A DNA stretch of 64,000 nucleotides from the NCBI GenBank assembly GCA_030549205.1, contig JAUKTV010000011.1:496001-560000 (forward strand), written 5' to 3'. The translations under genes and the position numbers were made by a program. Under the pieces are notes generated by a model, which searched no databases, was not told the origin of the DNA, and worked only from the letters and a program-made list of their open reading frames with translations. Numbering within the stretch: position 1 is the first letter of the stretch; every line of letters starts with the position of its first letter. This document shows positions 1-11,663 of the stretch, one piece after another. The DNA comes from Apiosordaria backusii. Its lineage: Eukaryota > Ascomycota > Sordariomycetes > Sordariales > Lasiosphaeriaceae.

Positions 1-1670
1 TGATTGAGCGTTACCTGCAAGGCACGGGCGATCTGGTCCTTGCCAGAGTTTTGGTAGCCAGTAAGGAAAACAGTGAAACCCTGCTGCGAGCGGGGAGGGT
101 GGGATTCTCTAAGAACCTTGACGACCTCGGGGTAGGAGAACCACTCCGGGATTTCCCTTCCGCTGCGCAGTCTAGCGCGGAGCTCAGTGCCAGAGATGTT
201 AAGGGTGCGGACGCCCTGGGGGATCTGGTCGACGGGAGCGTACTCGTCGCTGTCGGGGAGGTAGGTCATCATCTGAAAGGGGACGACCTCGATGCCGAGC
301 TCGTCACGGTACTTCTCGACGGCGTACTGAGCATCGTAAGGGCCGTAGAAGTCAACGCCCTTGGAGTTCTTGCCGGGGCCGGCGTGGTCACGGCCGACGA
401 TGAAGTGAGTGGCGCCGTGGTTCTTGCGGATGATGGCGTGCCAGATGGCCTCGCGGGGACCGCCCATGCGCATGGCAAGAGGAAGAAGGCCGAGGACGGC
501 CATGCCGTTGGGGTATCTGGGGAGGAGGGCCTTGTAGACGCGGACGCGGGTGAAGTGGTCGATGTCGCCGGGTTTGGTGAGGCCGACGACGGGGTGGATG
601 AGAACGTTGGCGTGGTGGGAGCGGGCGGCGCGGACGGTGAGTTCTCTGTGGGCGCGGTGCATTGGGTTGCGAGTCTGGAAGGCGACGACCTTGGCCCAGC
701 CGAGCTTGTCGAAGTGAGCGCGGAGCTCAGCAGGAGTGTCTGTTTGATATCACCGTCAGCCTCTCATCCCTCTTTCCCCCCCATTGCCTCAAGGAATGCT
801 TACATCTCAACTCAACAAAGTCATAATGCTGCAGCTTGTTAATCGCCTCCAGCTTGCCGCCCAAATAAAACTCCTTGGCCGTCTTGTAAAGGTACTGAAC
901 AGCAGGATGCTCCTCGTCACCGCCGAAAACCTCCTTAGCCTCGAGCTCCCTGTATCATCATGTCAGCATTTTGCACCCTCATCTTCCCGTTCTCTCTCAA
1001 AAAAAGGAAACTCACTTATTCGGCTTGTAAACATCCTCCACCGTCAAAATCGCCAAATTCCTATCATCTCTAAAATCCCTCAACGTGATCCTCGCCCCGG
1101 GCGCGATCTTGACCTCATCAATCGTCGCCTGGTCGACATCTAGAGTAATCGGGATAGAAAATAACGCCCCGTCAGTCAAGCGGTTGTCTTTTACGACGCC
1201 ATTGTAGTCCTTCTCGTTCATGAAGCCTGTATTTCACCCCCCGTTAGCCAAAATCCCCCTTGTCCGATCCCAATTGTCCATCCTATCTTTTTAACTCAAT
1301 GCGCTGCCTGCCGCGTGAAAGTTGGTGTTGAGAGTTTTAAGAGGCGGGATGGGATGGTGGGGCTCAATTGCTCAATTACACAATTGGACCCCGCCATCCC
1401 ACCTTCCTTTTGGGTCTCAAAACCACCACCAACCGCCGCCATGGTGACAACAACAGCCATTGAGTCTTGAAATGGGGCAAGAATGAAAAAGAAAAACGTA
1501 CCTTCGAGAGGCGAGAAACCACCCGTCAAAATCAGCTCCAAATCGCACAGCTGCCTCTCGCTCAAAAGCAGCGCGGGCAAAGCCTCCGCCTCGGCCGCAA
1601 GCTCGGCGTGCCTGGGCGCATCGCGAGCGAGGAGGTCCTTGAGGACGCCGCCGTGGGGTGTGTTGGCCAT
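1..1670 (-). CDS. MET3: ATP sulfurylase (sulfate adenylyltransferase), C-terminus cut by window edge
   Basis: Makes adenosine 5'-phosphosulfate from ATP and sulfate, the first step of sulfate assimilation. Four exons join in frame: 1502-1670, 1016-1226, 804-949 and 1-739 (continuing outside the window), about 421 codons in all. The ATG at 1670 opens MANTPHGGVLKDLL, typical of fungal enzymes. The splice after LEG gives the conserved SPLEGFMNEKDY. Exon 4 holds the active-site QTRNP motif followed by MHRAHREL, and then GRDHAGPGKNSKG. At the edge it enters the C-terminal APS-kinase-like domain (FLTGYQNSGKDQIARALQ). In fungal homologues this domain is a regulatory, PAPS-binding module. The P-loop-like NSGKDQ lacks the usual GKST ending, as expected for the non-catalytic fungal form. 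About 150 residues should remain outside the window. The identification is firm. The introns are 275, 66 and 64 nt; the first is long for this window. Confidence 0.96.
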
Positions 1671-3341
1671 TTTTCTTTTTGCTATTCCTTAAAAAAAAAA
1701 AAGGTGTAAAGGAATTGGGGTATCTTGAAGAAGGAAAAGAAGAAAAACAAAAGTGAGGGAAGAAAAGAAAGTGGGTTAGATGGGCGAGGGTGGGTTTGTA
1801 TATGAATCGAACAAGAGTCTCAGGTACGCGGGTACCTCAACGGGTCGTACCGGCGGTCGTCAGGGTTATTCGGTATGGGATGGTGTAATAAAGAGACGTT
1901 GGCTGCGGTAGCGGAGCGGACCTCTTCTCTCTTTAGTAATCCGTTGGACCCTTTTGGCAAAATAACTCCTGAAAGTTCATCTTCTCGGTGGAATTAAATA
2001 TGGGGGCTGTGTATCCATCTATATATTTCCTTTCCCCCGTCCCTTCGTCCATTATTCTCCGCGGGCACGTTCTCTACGCTGGAGGCAAATAACATCTCAA
2101 ACAATCCTCATCCATGTACCCAATCAGTCACCGGTAACGGCCAGCCAGACCTTGAAAGCTGGGGAAAGTGTTAAGGATGCGGTATTCGCATCTCGAAACG
2201 CGGGCTCGCCCAATCCACATGTCGTGACTTACGGACATGATGATTGATCAATCCCCCCTCTGCAAAGCCGCAGGAACCGTTGATGTACCCTCGCTGTATA
2301 AAAAAAATATAGCAAGGCAACCCCTCCCCCCACCTTGCCCACTTTGACGTGCAACGCGGGGGAAGGGGGAAAAGATGGAGGGGCTAATTGCTTTGCCTTG
2401 TGTCTTGCTTCAGAGCCTCACTCCCAGCTCAATTCATTGTTCCCCAGCTGGTGACTTACACCCACCCACCTCTCATATTTTGGATATCTCTAGACCCAAT
2501 CATCATTGAGCTCTCCCTCTAATTCCAATGCCTTCCTCTCCAATGATCATCTATGATTCCCATCAGTGAATCTCCAGTTGTGTCCTGGGTACATGCCCCT
2601 CCATCTCAAACAATCCACAAACCCATCAACCCGCAAATCGCACCTTTTAGCTCGGATGACGTGCTCGCCCATTGTTCACACGCAAAGTGGGTCTCACGTC
2701 AACTTACACCCCTCCGACCCCCCCAAACGACAAATCCAAGGGCATCCCGACTTCCGAAGAGACGGTTCTCGGTGGATGTCGGTTTTCCAGTCCGGTGTCG
2801 CAAGAAATATCGGCGAGAAAAGCCAAGCGATGTCGTCAAGAACGTGGGAAATTCCGATCTTGAAAACGTGATGCTTTTGCAGTTTTTATGCCAGGGCTGC
2901 TGTGGTGCATGTTCGTTGATTCTTGGCATTAATTACCCCACCTGTTGCTGTGCAAATGTTACAGACTACACAGGGTTAGGGTTATTTCTCCTGCGGGCAC
3001 CCATCCCACCCCCTGAGCTGAGCCCGAGTCACCTGTAGGGGAACAAGCATAAAATAAATACCTAACCGCCGTGCCTTTATTAATCTACCTGATCAGGCTT
3101 TTCCGACACTCCGACAGTGACTCCAGCAGAAACATGACCAAGGAAAGCAAATTAGACGTCGGTCTCAGACCTGGCGGCACCAGAAATGCGACAAAAGGTA
3201 AAAAAGATATATGTGCAACTTTGTCCGATATTATCAAGTCAGACATCAAACATCGAAGAAACAAATTTCAGCAAGCTCCATCACATCCCCCATATGTCTC
3301 CCATATATTGGGCATAATCCTGCTGCTGTTGCCAACCTCAC
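1671..3341. other. Intergenic: ATP sulfurylase upstream region and mucin 3' flank
   Basis: No convincing gene. It holds a 12-A run at 1691-1702, purine-rich DNA to about 1770, pyrimidine-rich stretches around 2030-2060 and 2320-2345, and the telomere-like element at 2973-2984. Open frames at 2553-3038 have no recognisable protein character. Confidence 0.6.
2973..2984 (+). repeat. Interstitial telomere-like repeat GGGTTAGGGTTA
   Basis: Two head-to-tail copies of the TTAGGG telomere unit lie in intergenic DNA downstream of the mucin gene. In fungi such sequences are bound by Tbf1/telobox-type Myb proteins. Whether this copy is functional is unknown. Confidence 0.7.
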
Positions 3342-6300
3342 TCACGATTTCGGGTTGCGAAATAAGGAAGGGGCCGTATCATTGACACCGTGATGGTGGT
3401 CCAGCGCGCCTTGCCCGTTCTTCAGAGGCGTAATCACTGCAATTGGCGTTGCCGAGGATGAGCTCTTCGAAGGAATGGGAGACAAGACCGCCGGAATGGT
3501 AGTGAAGCCTGCACTCAAGGCTGAGGACTCAGCGCTAGTAGTTGTTTCTGGTATATCAGTCCGGAAGCTAGTTCTGGTTGGTGCAGTACCTACATAGATA
3601 TCAGTCATGATCACTCCTCCACGGGATGGCGATACATACCAATGCTTTGACTTATTGTCGACGTCACATTCTTCCAATATGAGGAGATAATCGTACCAGA
3701 AACTCGGGAAGAGACCAGTGTTCTGAAAGTTGTCTCATTGCAGGTTGAGGTTGAAAAGCCTCCAGAAACACTAGTGTGGGTTTTGGATTTATGGTGATGT
3801 TTTGAATGTGAACGATGATGGGACTTATGCGTCTTCGTAGAATTGGTCAGACAAGTAGTATCCACGGAGGTGGTGCTGTTGGGGTACGGGAATGGCGGCG
3901 AGGTGATGGCACTCGAAGGCGGGACGGTGGAGATTCCAGACGATGCTCCAGGAGATGAATTGATGACTGGAGTGGACGAGCCAGTACTCAAGTTGAAACT
4001 GCTTGTTGAAGAGATACCAGTGGACAGAATTGCACGCGTCGTCGATCCACCAGTTGACAATGGCGGTGATGAGCCTGTACCTGTAGTGACGGTGATCACA
4101 GTTGTTCCGCTAATCACAGTGGTTGTGGCAGCGGTGGAGTTGGTCAAAGGGTAAGGAGCAGAGCTTGGTGATGTAACAGAGCCAGAACTGGGGATCCCGG
4201 TACCAGCAGTTCCAGGAGATGAATAGGTCTGGGTTCCAGATGAGTTGAGTGTAGGAAAGCTACTCGAGATACCAGGAAGAGGTGGAACGGCAGTAGGCCC
4301 AGAGGTCAATGTCGAGTTGGGGAAAGGGAAAGGAATAGAGAGGCTACTGGTTGACAAAGGCTCCGTACCGCCAGTTTCAGCTATTGTCGTGCCGGACACG
4401 ATAGTTGGATTTATGGGTAATGTTGAGTTCCCGGCAGGATATGGCGGTGAAGATGATCCCGGGACTCCTGTCACCGAAGCAGATCCTGACATGCCACTCC
4501 TCGTAGTAATCGTCGTTCCCAACCCGCCCGATGGTCCAGATGAAACTCCAGAAGTAGTTGTGTTAGCGTAAGGATATGGTGCAGAAGTCGATGGGAGACT
4601 CGACGCGGATGTCGTAGGACCTGTCCCTGAACTTAACGTGCTTCCTGTTCCTGGAAAAACTGAGGTACCCGTGAGTCCAGTGAGGGATGTTGAGTTTGAG
4701 AGAGGGTACGGTGCCGAGGTTTGTGATATGCCAGGAATGCTCGAAGTTGGAAGACCGGTTCCCGAACTGGGGATGATACTTTCTGTGACTGGTCCTGAAG
4801 AAGTAGGCAAGCCTCCGGTTCCGCCAGTCACAGCTGTAGTTGAGCTGGTCACATTCGAATACGGGTATGGTGCAGTGGTGGATGTACCCGTTGATAATCC
4901 TGTGCCAGAACCAGTCGGAACTACCGAGGAACCGTTTGTCAATGGATAGGGGATACTTGTTGGCGGGAGACCAGATGAAGGGCCTGTACCGCCCGTCACG
5001 CTGCTGCCGGGACCAATGTACGTCGTATTTGGCAATGGGTACGGGGGACTCGTGGACGGAAGGCCTGATGAGGCGCCAGTGCTGATGCCGCTGATAGCAG
5101 AGTACGTGCTATTGGGTAACGGGAACGGTGGGCTGCTTGTGGGAAGGCCAGATGATGTCCCGGTGCTCCCAGTGATGCCTCCAGAAGTGGTATTCGGTAA
5201 TGGGTACGGCGGACTTATAGTCGGAAGGCCTGAAGAGACACCTGTGCCTCCGGTCCCGCTACCAGCTGGGGTGTATGTGCTATTGGGCAAGGGGTAAAGT
5301 GGGCTACTGGTTGAAAGACTTGATGACAGACATGTTCCCCCAGTGGCTGTACCAGTCGGGTTGTGCGTGGCGTTGGTGAGTGGGAACGGTGGGAGGGTTG
5401 TTGGAAGACCCGATGAGGCACCTGTGCCTCCAGTGGCACTAGCAGGGCCGACATACGTGGTGTTTGGGAGCGGGTACGGTGGAGTGGTCGTTAGAATACC
5501 AGATGACGGCACAGTGCCCCCGGTTGCGCCGTTTGTTGTATTGGGCAACGGCCATGGAGGGCTGAGTGTCGGATGTCCAGATGAGATGCCCGTTGCACTT
5601 GTGACACTGCCAGTTGCTGCCGGTGTGGTTGCGTTCGGCAGCGGGTATGGAGGGCTGACGGTCGGTACGCCAGATGAGGGACCCGTCGGTCCAGTGCCAG
5701 CTGGAGTGGATGTGATGTTTGTCAAGGGGTATGGGGCACTGATTGTTGGAAGTCCGGAGACAGTACCTGTTCCGCCAGTTGCGCCACTGCTTGGTCCTGT
5801 GAGGGTTCCATTTGTCAAAGGATACGGTGCGCTGCTACTTGGGAGTGCAGACGAGATGCCTGTTCCACCATTTGAACCACCAGTAGAACCACCTATTGGT
5901 GCTGTGGTGGTGCCATTCGGGTAAGGATAAGGCGCACTGCCAGTGGTGAGGGTAGATGAGATACCCGTCCCAGTACCAGCAGTACCAGTGAGGACAGACG
6001 AACTTACATTCGACAAAGGATAGGGCGCCGTGCTGGAAGATCCGGTGAAAGCAGAAGCCGTACCCGTGATGGTGCCCGCAGTCGGGATAGCAACTGTTGT
6101 GGAGTTCGGGTAAGGATACGGTGCCGAACTGGAAGACTCAACTGATGGAATACTCGTTCGCCCAGTGGCCCATCCTGTTGATGCAGGCGTGGTTGAATTT
6201 CCTAGTGGGTAAGGTGCACTATTTGTTGAGGACGCAGAGGAGGCCCCGGTGCCTCCTGTCCTGGAACCTGATGGCACAATGGTCCCTGCCCCTGGTGATG

Positions 6301-9300
6301 AGCCACTGGGCCCAACCGCCAATGTGGTATTCGGATACGGATATGGAGCTGATGTCGAGCCCAATGGAATTGGACTAGTGACACCCGTTGCAAGACTTGA
6401 CGATGGGCCAGCAGTGCCACCAGTTGGGATGACTGGAATACTGGAATTTGGGAGTGGGAAGGGAGGCAAACTTGAGATAGTGCTGCCACCCGAAGTTGAC
6501 AGCCTGGTACCAGAAGATACTCCACTACTCGTGGGCCAACTTGGAACGCTTGTATTAGTGAAGCCAAAGGGTGGCTGGCTGGAGGATAACGGCGGCGAGG
6601 TGGAGATTCCCGTTCCAGAACTTGAAAGACCTGGTACTGTGCCTGTGGATCCGGCTGGGAGGGTTGTATTGGGAAACGGGAATGGGGCTTCGCTAGAAAG
6701 CGGTCTTGAGCTTGAGGATCCAGTGCCGAAAGGTCCTGGTGTGCCTGTGGGTAGAACATAAGTACTGCCGTTGCTGGTTGGAAATGGAGGTACGACAGAG
6801 GAGAACCCAGGCAACGAGCTAGGGAGGCCAGTACCAGAAGATGGTTTTCCCGGAACAGACGTTCCTATTGAGCCTGTAGCCACAGGAGCAGTGCTTGAGT
6901 TGAAAGTCGGGAATGGCGGCAAACTAGATGAGGGCCCAGATGAAGCTGTGATCCCAGTAGACAGCCCTGGGACGCCAGTCGGACCTGTAGGGGAGCTCGT
7001 GTTTGTTGTCGGGAAAGGAGGAAGGGTTGAAGGGATGCCAGACGAAGATCCAATACCACCCGTTCCGGAGGACGGCACCATGCCACTCGAATAGCCTGTT
7101 GGTCCAGCAGTGGAGCTAGAGTTTGACAAGGAAAATGGAGGGCTTATAGAAGAGTATGTCGGGTATCCGGTTCCCGATGATGGCACTGGCTGGGTTGCAA
7201 CCCCAGATCTCCCTGTCGGCTCTGATGTAAAAGTAGAATTGGGTAAGGGGAATGGTGGAAGACTTGTTGAGCTACCAGTGGAAGGAGAGATTAACCCGGT
7301 TCCAGATGAAGGGGTGCCTCCGGTAGATAATCCTGACACGGTGGATGGCCCTGTGATGGAGCTAGCATTCGTGAAAGAAAAAGGAGGCAGCGTCGAGGAA
7401 CCAATGCCAGTTGTGGCTCCTGTACCGAATGAGGGGGTCACGCCACTTGACAATCCGGAGCCTGTCGGCGTGCTGGATGTAGAGTTTGGCTGCGGGTACG
7501 GAGGCAAACTAGAGAAAGAACCAGAGGAGCTCGAGGGTGTAGCGCTTGAGCCGCTGGAGAAACCCGTTGCGACTGGTCCAGTCACCGTGCTTGAATTGCC
7601 CAGGGGATAGGAAGGTCCTGGGGTGGCTACCGAGCTGGTCGGAACTGTTGAGAAGCTACCAGTGCCCACACTACTCGGACTTGTCACTGAACCCAAGGGC
7701 ACCGAAGAGTTGCCAGTGGGGAAAGGAGGGAGAGAGCTCGTGGCCGGGCTTCCAGATATCCCGGGGCTGGTCGGCCCAGTTGGATTTGTTCCAGACGATC
7801 CTGGGCTCAGAGACGAAGCCGACGTGTTTGTGAGTGGGTATGGCACAGACGATGTGCCAAAGGTGGAAGATGGAAGCCCAAACGATCCAGTCCCAGTCGA
7901 TGATGCAGTTGTTACAATTTCTGTTCCCGATATTGACGCTGTGATATTTGTCAGCGGTATGTAAGTCTCGCTTGCGGTCCCAGTCGTCGAGCCTGTTCCT
8001 AATGGTCCAGTTGTCACACCTGTTGAGTTGGTCCAAGGGTATGATGCTGTTCGGCTTCCAGTAGACACAGTTGGTGCCGTTCCGCTTGATGTTCCGAGAG
8101 ATATTACAGTCTGCGAGCTTCCAGTCCCGGGCACGGGGTTTGTTCCTGAAGGACCAACGGTAGTGCCAGTCAGTGTTGTCCCGGTAGAATTCGGGAATGG
8201 GTAGGGGAGCGAAAGAGAACTTGAAGTCAGCGTTAGCAGGCTCGATCCCGAACCTGAGGTTTTGGTCCCAGGAATACTTCCTGTTGGATTTGGTGCTGTA
8301 GTGAAGTTCCCGGTGGGGTAAGGAGGGGACGTTTGTGACGTGCTATTGAGGCTTGACACAGAGGGAATGCTAGTTTCCGATGGAACACCAGAGGATGGTG
8401 AGGACGGAAGGGAAGACAAGGATGTTGACGGCAGGATGGTCTCAGAAGAACCAGTGCCTGTGGGGAAATAGTAGCTTGACAAGCTGGAGTTTGACAATGG
8501 AAAAGGGACAGATGGCGAAAGAGTGGGTGTCAATGAAGGATTGGCCTCAGACCCTGTATTTGTTTGCACGCCGCTCGTGCCTGGTACTGATGACAGACTT
8601 GTGGAGTTCCCAGCAGGATAAGGAACTGACGTTGTTGATAGCACAATCGATGTTTCGCTTGTGATGCCCCTCGAGGGAGTTGGCGTGAGGGAAGAAAGTG
8701 TGGTGACAGGGGGGGCAGTGCCAGGGGATGAGCTACCAGTGACAGCGCCGGTGACAGATGTCGTCCCGTTTGGCAGAGGGAAGGGAACTGAAGATGACAA
8801 TGCTGGTAAGCTTGTTGGCACATCGGGGCTAGTAGAGCTCAGAGTCAGAGAACCATTGAATGAAGGAGCAGTCGAGCTTGTAGTCAATCCAGAAGTTGGA
8901 GCTGGAGTGGAGGAACCAGTCCCTGACCCGGGTACGGTACCACTTGTGGGCCCGACAGTACTGTTCGAGAGAGGATATGGTACTGATGATGATCCTAACT
9001 CCGAAGTAGGCACCGAGAAGCCAGAGGTGCCTGTACCAACAAGGCTAGATGAACCAGATGACCGAGGCGTGCCTGTCGACCAAAACGTGGACAAGGATGA
9101 AGCCCCGGTTGATAACCCGACATTTGAAGATATTGGACCAGGGCCGTTGCTTGCAATACTCGTACTGCCTCCCAATTCTGTAGAGTTTGGGAAAGGGAAC
9201 GGTATTGTGACACTGGTTCCAAACAAAGATGACGTAGGTCCAGTTCCTGATATGAAGGACGTAGCAGTCCCAAGTGAAATGGATTCAGTCGACGAAGTGG

Positions 9301-11663
9301 GAAACAATAATGAGCTGGTGCTTGTGCTTGACGAAGCAGAAGGCCCAGAGGTAGGGGCCCCAGTCACATTTCCAGGAGTGCTTGAAGGGTAGACGGTGCT
9401 AGAGCCTGCTGAGCCTGGAAGACTGGAACTCGAGTTGCCGGATGGGAACGGTGGCAGGGTTGACTCCGTTGTAACAAAACTACTCACCGACCCAGATAGC
9501 GAAGGTGTCACTGAGCCTGGAGATGACGAGGTGAGATTTGCGAACGGAGATGTTGGAGAGGAAGCTCCAGATGTTGAGATGCTCGACACATTTACATACG
9601 CCGACGATCGTCCAGACGTAGTTGCAGAGGGAGATGGTCCTGGACTGAAGGGTATGAATGGTCCAGAAGTTGTTGTTGAACTCCCACTGACAGGCACAGA
9701 ACTGTTCGTGAAAGGATACGTTGTTGGGAGGGGCACTGAAGTTGTCGAGTTCGACAAACCTGTCAAGGATGTGGATGTAGCAGATGCTGGCCCCTCTGCT
9801 CCAGTGGTTGAGGATGTGGCGTTGGATCCGGATGATACAGTGGTGGAAGATTGCAAAGCTACGGTGCTAGTTTCTGGTAAGGAAACCGACGTATTTGAAA
9901 AAGGTAACGATGCAGTGATTGATGCACCACTAGTTGTCGTGTTGGCGTATGGAACGCTGCTAACGGGACTGCTGAATACTGGTGAAGAAGTTTCAAGCGA
10001 ATAGGTTGAGGTAGCAGTAGTGTTGGCATTTGAAGAAAGAGTGGTGCTACTTGAAACTGGGATTGAGGATGAAGCACTAGAGCTGCTTGAAGTGGCTGCC
10101 GAAATCGTACTGATGGAAACCGAACCAGTCAAAGATGGCGTAGAGGGCACGGAAGAGCTTGGAATCTGAGTGGAATTTGCAGGCGGAATCGAAGATAACC
10201 CCACTGAACCACGCGGGGATGTCGTGGCGGTCGAGTTCCATCCTGAGGACTGACTTGACGAAGCAGTGGAAGAGCTTGCTGTTCCGCTGGTCAGAGTGGA
10301 GCTCGCTGACTCTGGGAAAGACGTAGACACAGAAGTGGTAGTCCCAGAGCTAGCGCTACCAGTGAATGTTTCCGTCCCGGAAGTGGACTCAAAAGATGTG
10401 GTTGACGAGCTCTGGGACACAATGGAAAGTGAGCCTGAAACTGAGATAAATGTACCAGTCGCCGTCAATGTCACAGTTCCGGTAGTTGTCAGCACCGCAG
10501 AAGGCTCACTTGATGTCTGAGATTCGCTTGCGGCCGATGTGGTACTCGACGTTCCATTAGATGTCCCAGGCGAAGTGGATGATGGTGACACCAAAGATTC
10601 TGTGGTCGCAGTTGTGGTCGATGTGACCGATCCTGTACTCCCGAAAATAGATGAACCAACCACAGTTGTTGAAGATCGGGTTGGCTCTGCCGAGCTACTG
10701 CCAAGACCAGATGATATAGTTTGTCCTCCACTGGAGCTCACCCCGGGAGTGCTTGAAAGGCTGCCCGGAACAGCACTTGACCCTGAGGTTATACTTCTAC
10801 TTGTAGTAGATGACGGTGAGGAAGGAGCCTCGGAAGACAACGAGCTAGTGGCAGAGCCAGATGTTGACGATTCTGTTGGAAGCGACCCAGTCACTGAGAA
10901 GGAACTGGGTGAAGCCGAAACACTCGTAGAAGACGACACGCTGCCCGATGCCTGTGAACTTGTCGTGGATACAGGAGTGCCCTCAGCCGATGTCGAAGAC
11001 GTCCCTGAAGAAGTTGATGTCTCTGGATAAGGCGATGTGCCCTCAGAAGACTCCGTGCTGGACGTAGCTGGAAAGGTATACCCGCCGGTAGTACTCGGAG
11101 TGGTAAAGGTATACCCATTTGATGACGTCGTTTGATACGGCTCATTTGAGTCAGTGGTCGCATAAGGGTTCTCTAAACAGGCAAAAGTCAGCAAGCCGTT
11201 TGTAGCAACACCTCTATGACGGCTGAAAAAAACTCAGATGCATCTTACCAGTCGAAGTGTCACCATACCCACCACTCGTAGTCGTCACAGGCGGAGGAGG
11301 CCCATATCCCAACGGCTCCTCATCATCACCACCATCTTCATCATCCCCTTCGTCATCACCATCATCTCCCTCATCATCGCCATCACCACCATCATCGTCC
11401 CCCAAATCATCATCATCGCCACCATCTTCGTCATCCCCATCGTCCCCGCCATCATCCCCGCCGTGCTCCCCTGGGTCTTGCCTAGGTACCAAACGCTCAT
11501 AGTTCACCTGTGGCATGCCCACCTCAGGCACAGCTGGAAGCCCAACAGCCCGTCGGAAGCGTGACCACAGGCCGCCATCCTGGTGGGCTATTGTGAGAGG
11601 CACCGAGTTCAAGATGGTAACGGCCGAGGCAAGGCCAACAACAACCACCGATGAAGCCTTCAT
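3342..11663 (-). CDS. Giant secreted mucin-like Ser/Thr/Pro/Gly-rich repeat protein
   Basis: Three exons join in frame: 11249-11663, 3640-11172 and 3342-3589 (introns 76 and 50 nt), giving about 2731 residues. The ATG at 11663 starts a signal peptide (residues 1 to about 26, ending LTIA). A dibasic RR at 37-38 could be a Kex2-type site. Residues 68-116 are almost pure Asp/Gly/Glu. After that the protein is Ser/Thr/Gly/Pro low complexity, and from about residue 540 it carries roughly 48 copies of an aromatic-proline motif ending in an N-glycosylation sequon. Near the C-terminus is a His/Lys-rich stretch (THKSHHRSHSKHHHKSKTH) flanked by two of the only three cysteines. No hydrophobic tail is visible, so no GPI anchor is predicted; secretion or wall entrapment is more likely. 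The architecture fits a cell-surface mucin or adhesin. No enzyme domain is seen and the molecular role is unknown. Confidence 0.85.
3870..9970 (-). repeat. Degenerate tandem repeat array encoding [P/A]P[Y/F]P-x-x-N-x-[S/T] units
   Basis: Coding repeats inside the mucin gene. The core reads SAPYPLPNST or SPPFPLPNTT and is followed by a Thr/Gly/Ser spacer such as TGGTGVSSGLPT. I count about 48 copies. Between roughly 4700 and 6500 the period is about 26-35 residues (78-105 bp); elsewhere it is longer and less regular. The sequence varies between copies, so the array is old or diverging. Nearly every copy keeps Asn followed by a non-proline residue and then Ser or Thr. Confidence 0.85.
11310..11465 (-). 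repeat. Trinucleotide-rich tract encoding poly-Asp/Gly
   Basis: On the + strand this is a run of imperfect ATC/ACC/TCC triplets. On the coding strand it gives Asp, Gly and Glu codons in the first exon of the mucin gene. It behaves like a microsatellite and is likely length-variable between strains. Confidence 0.75.

Noticed and set aside
51..842. 263-codon plus-strand frame
   Set aside because: Antisense shadow of ATP sulfurylase exons, whose motifs are unambiguous on the minus strand.
3843..11030. Chain of long plus-strand open frames opposite the mucin gene, rich in Val, Gly, Pro, Asp and Glu
   Set aside because: They mirror the repeat structure and codon bias of the mucin gene on the other strand and have no independent domains or consistent starts.
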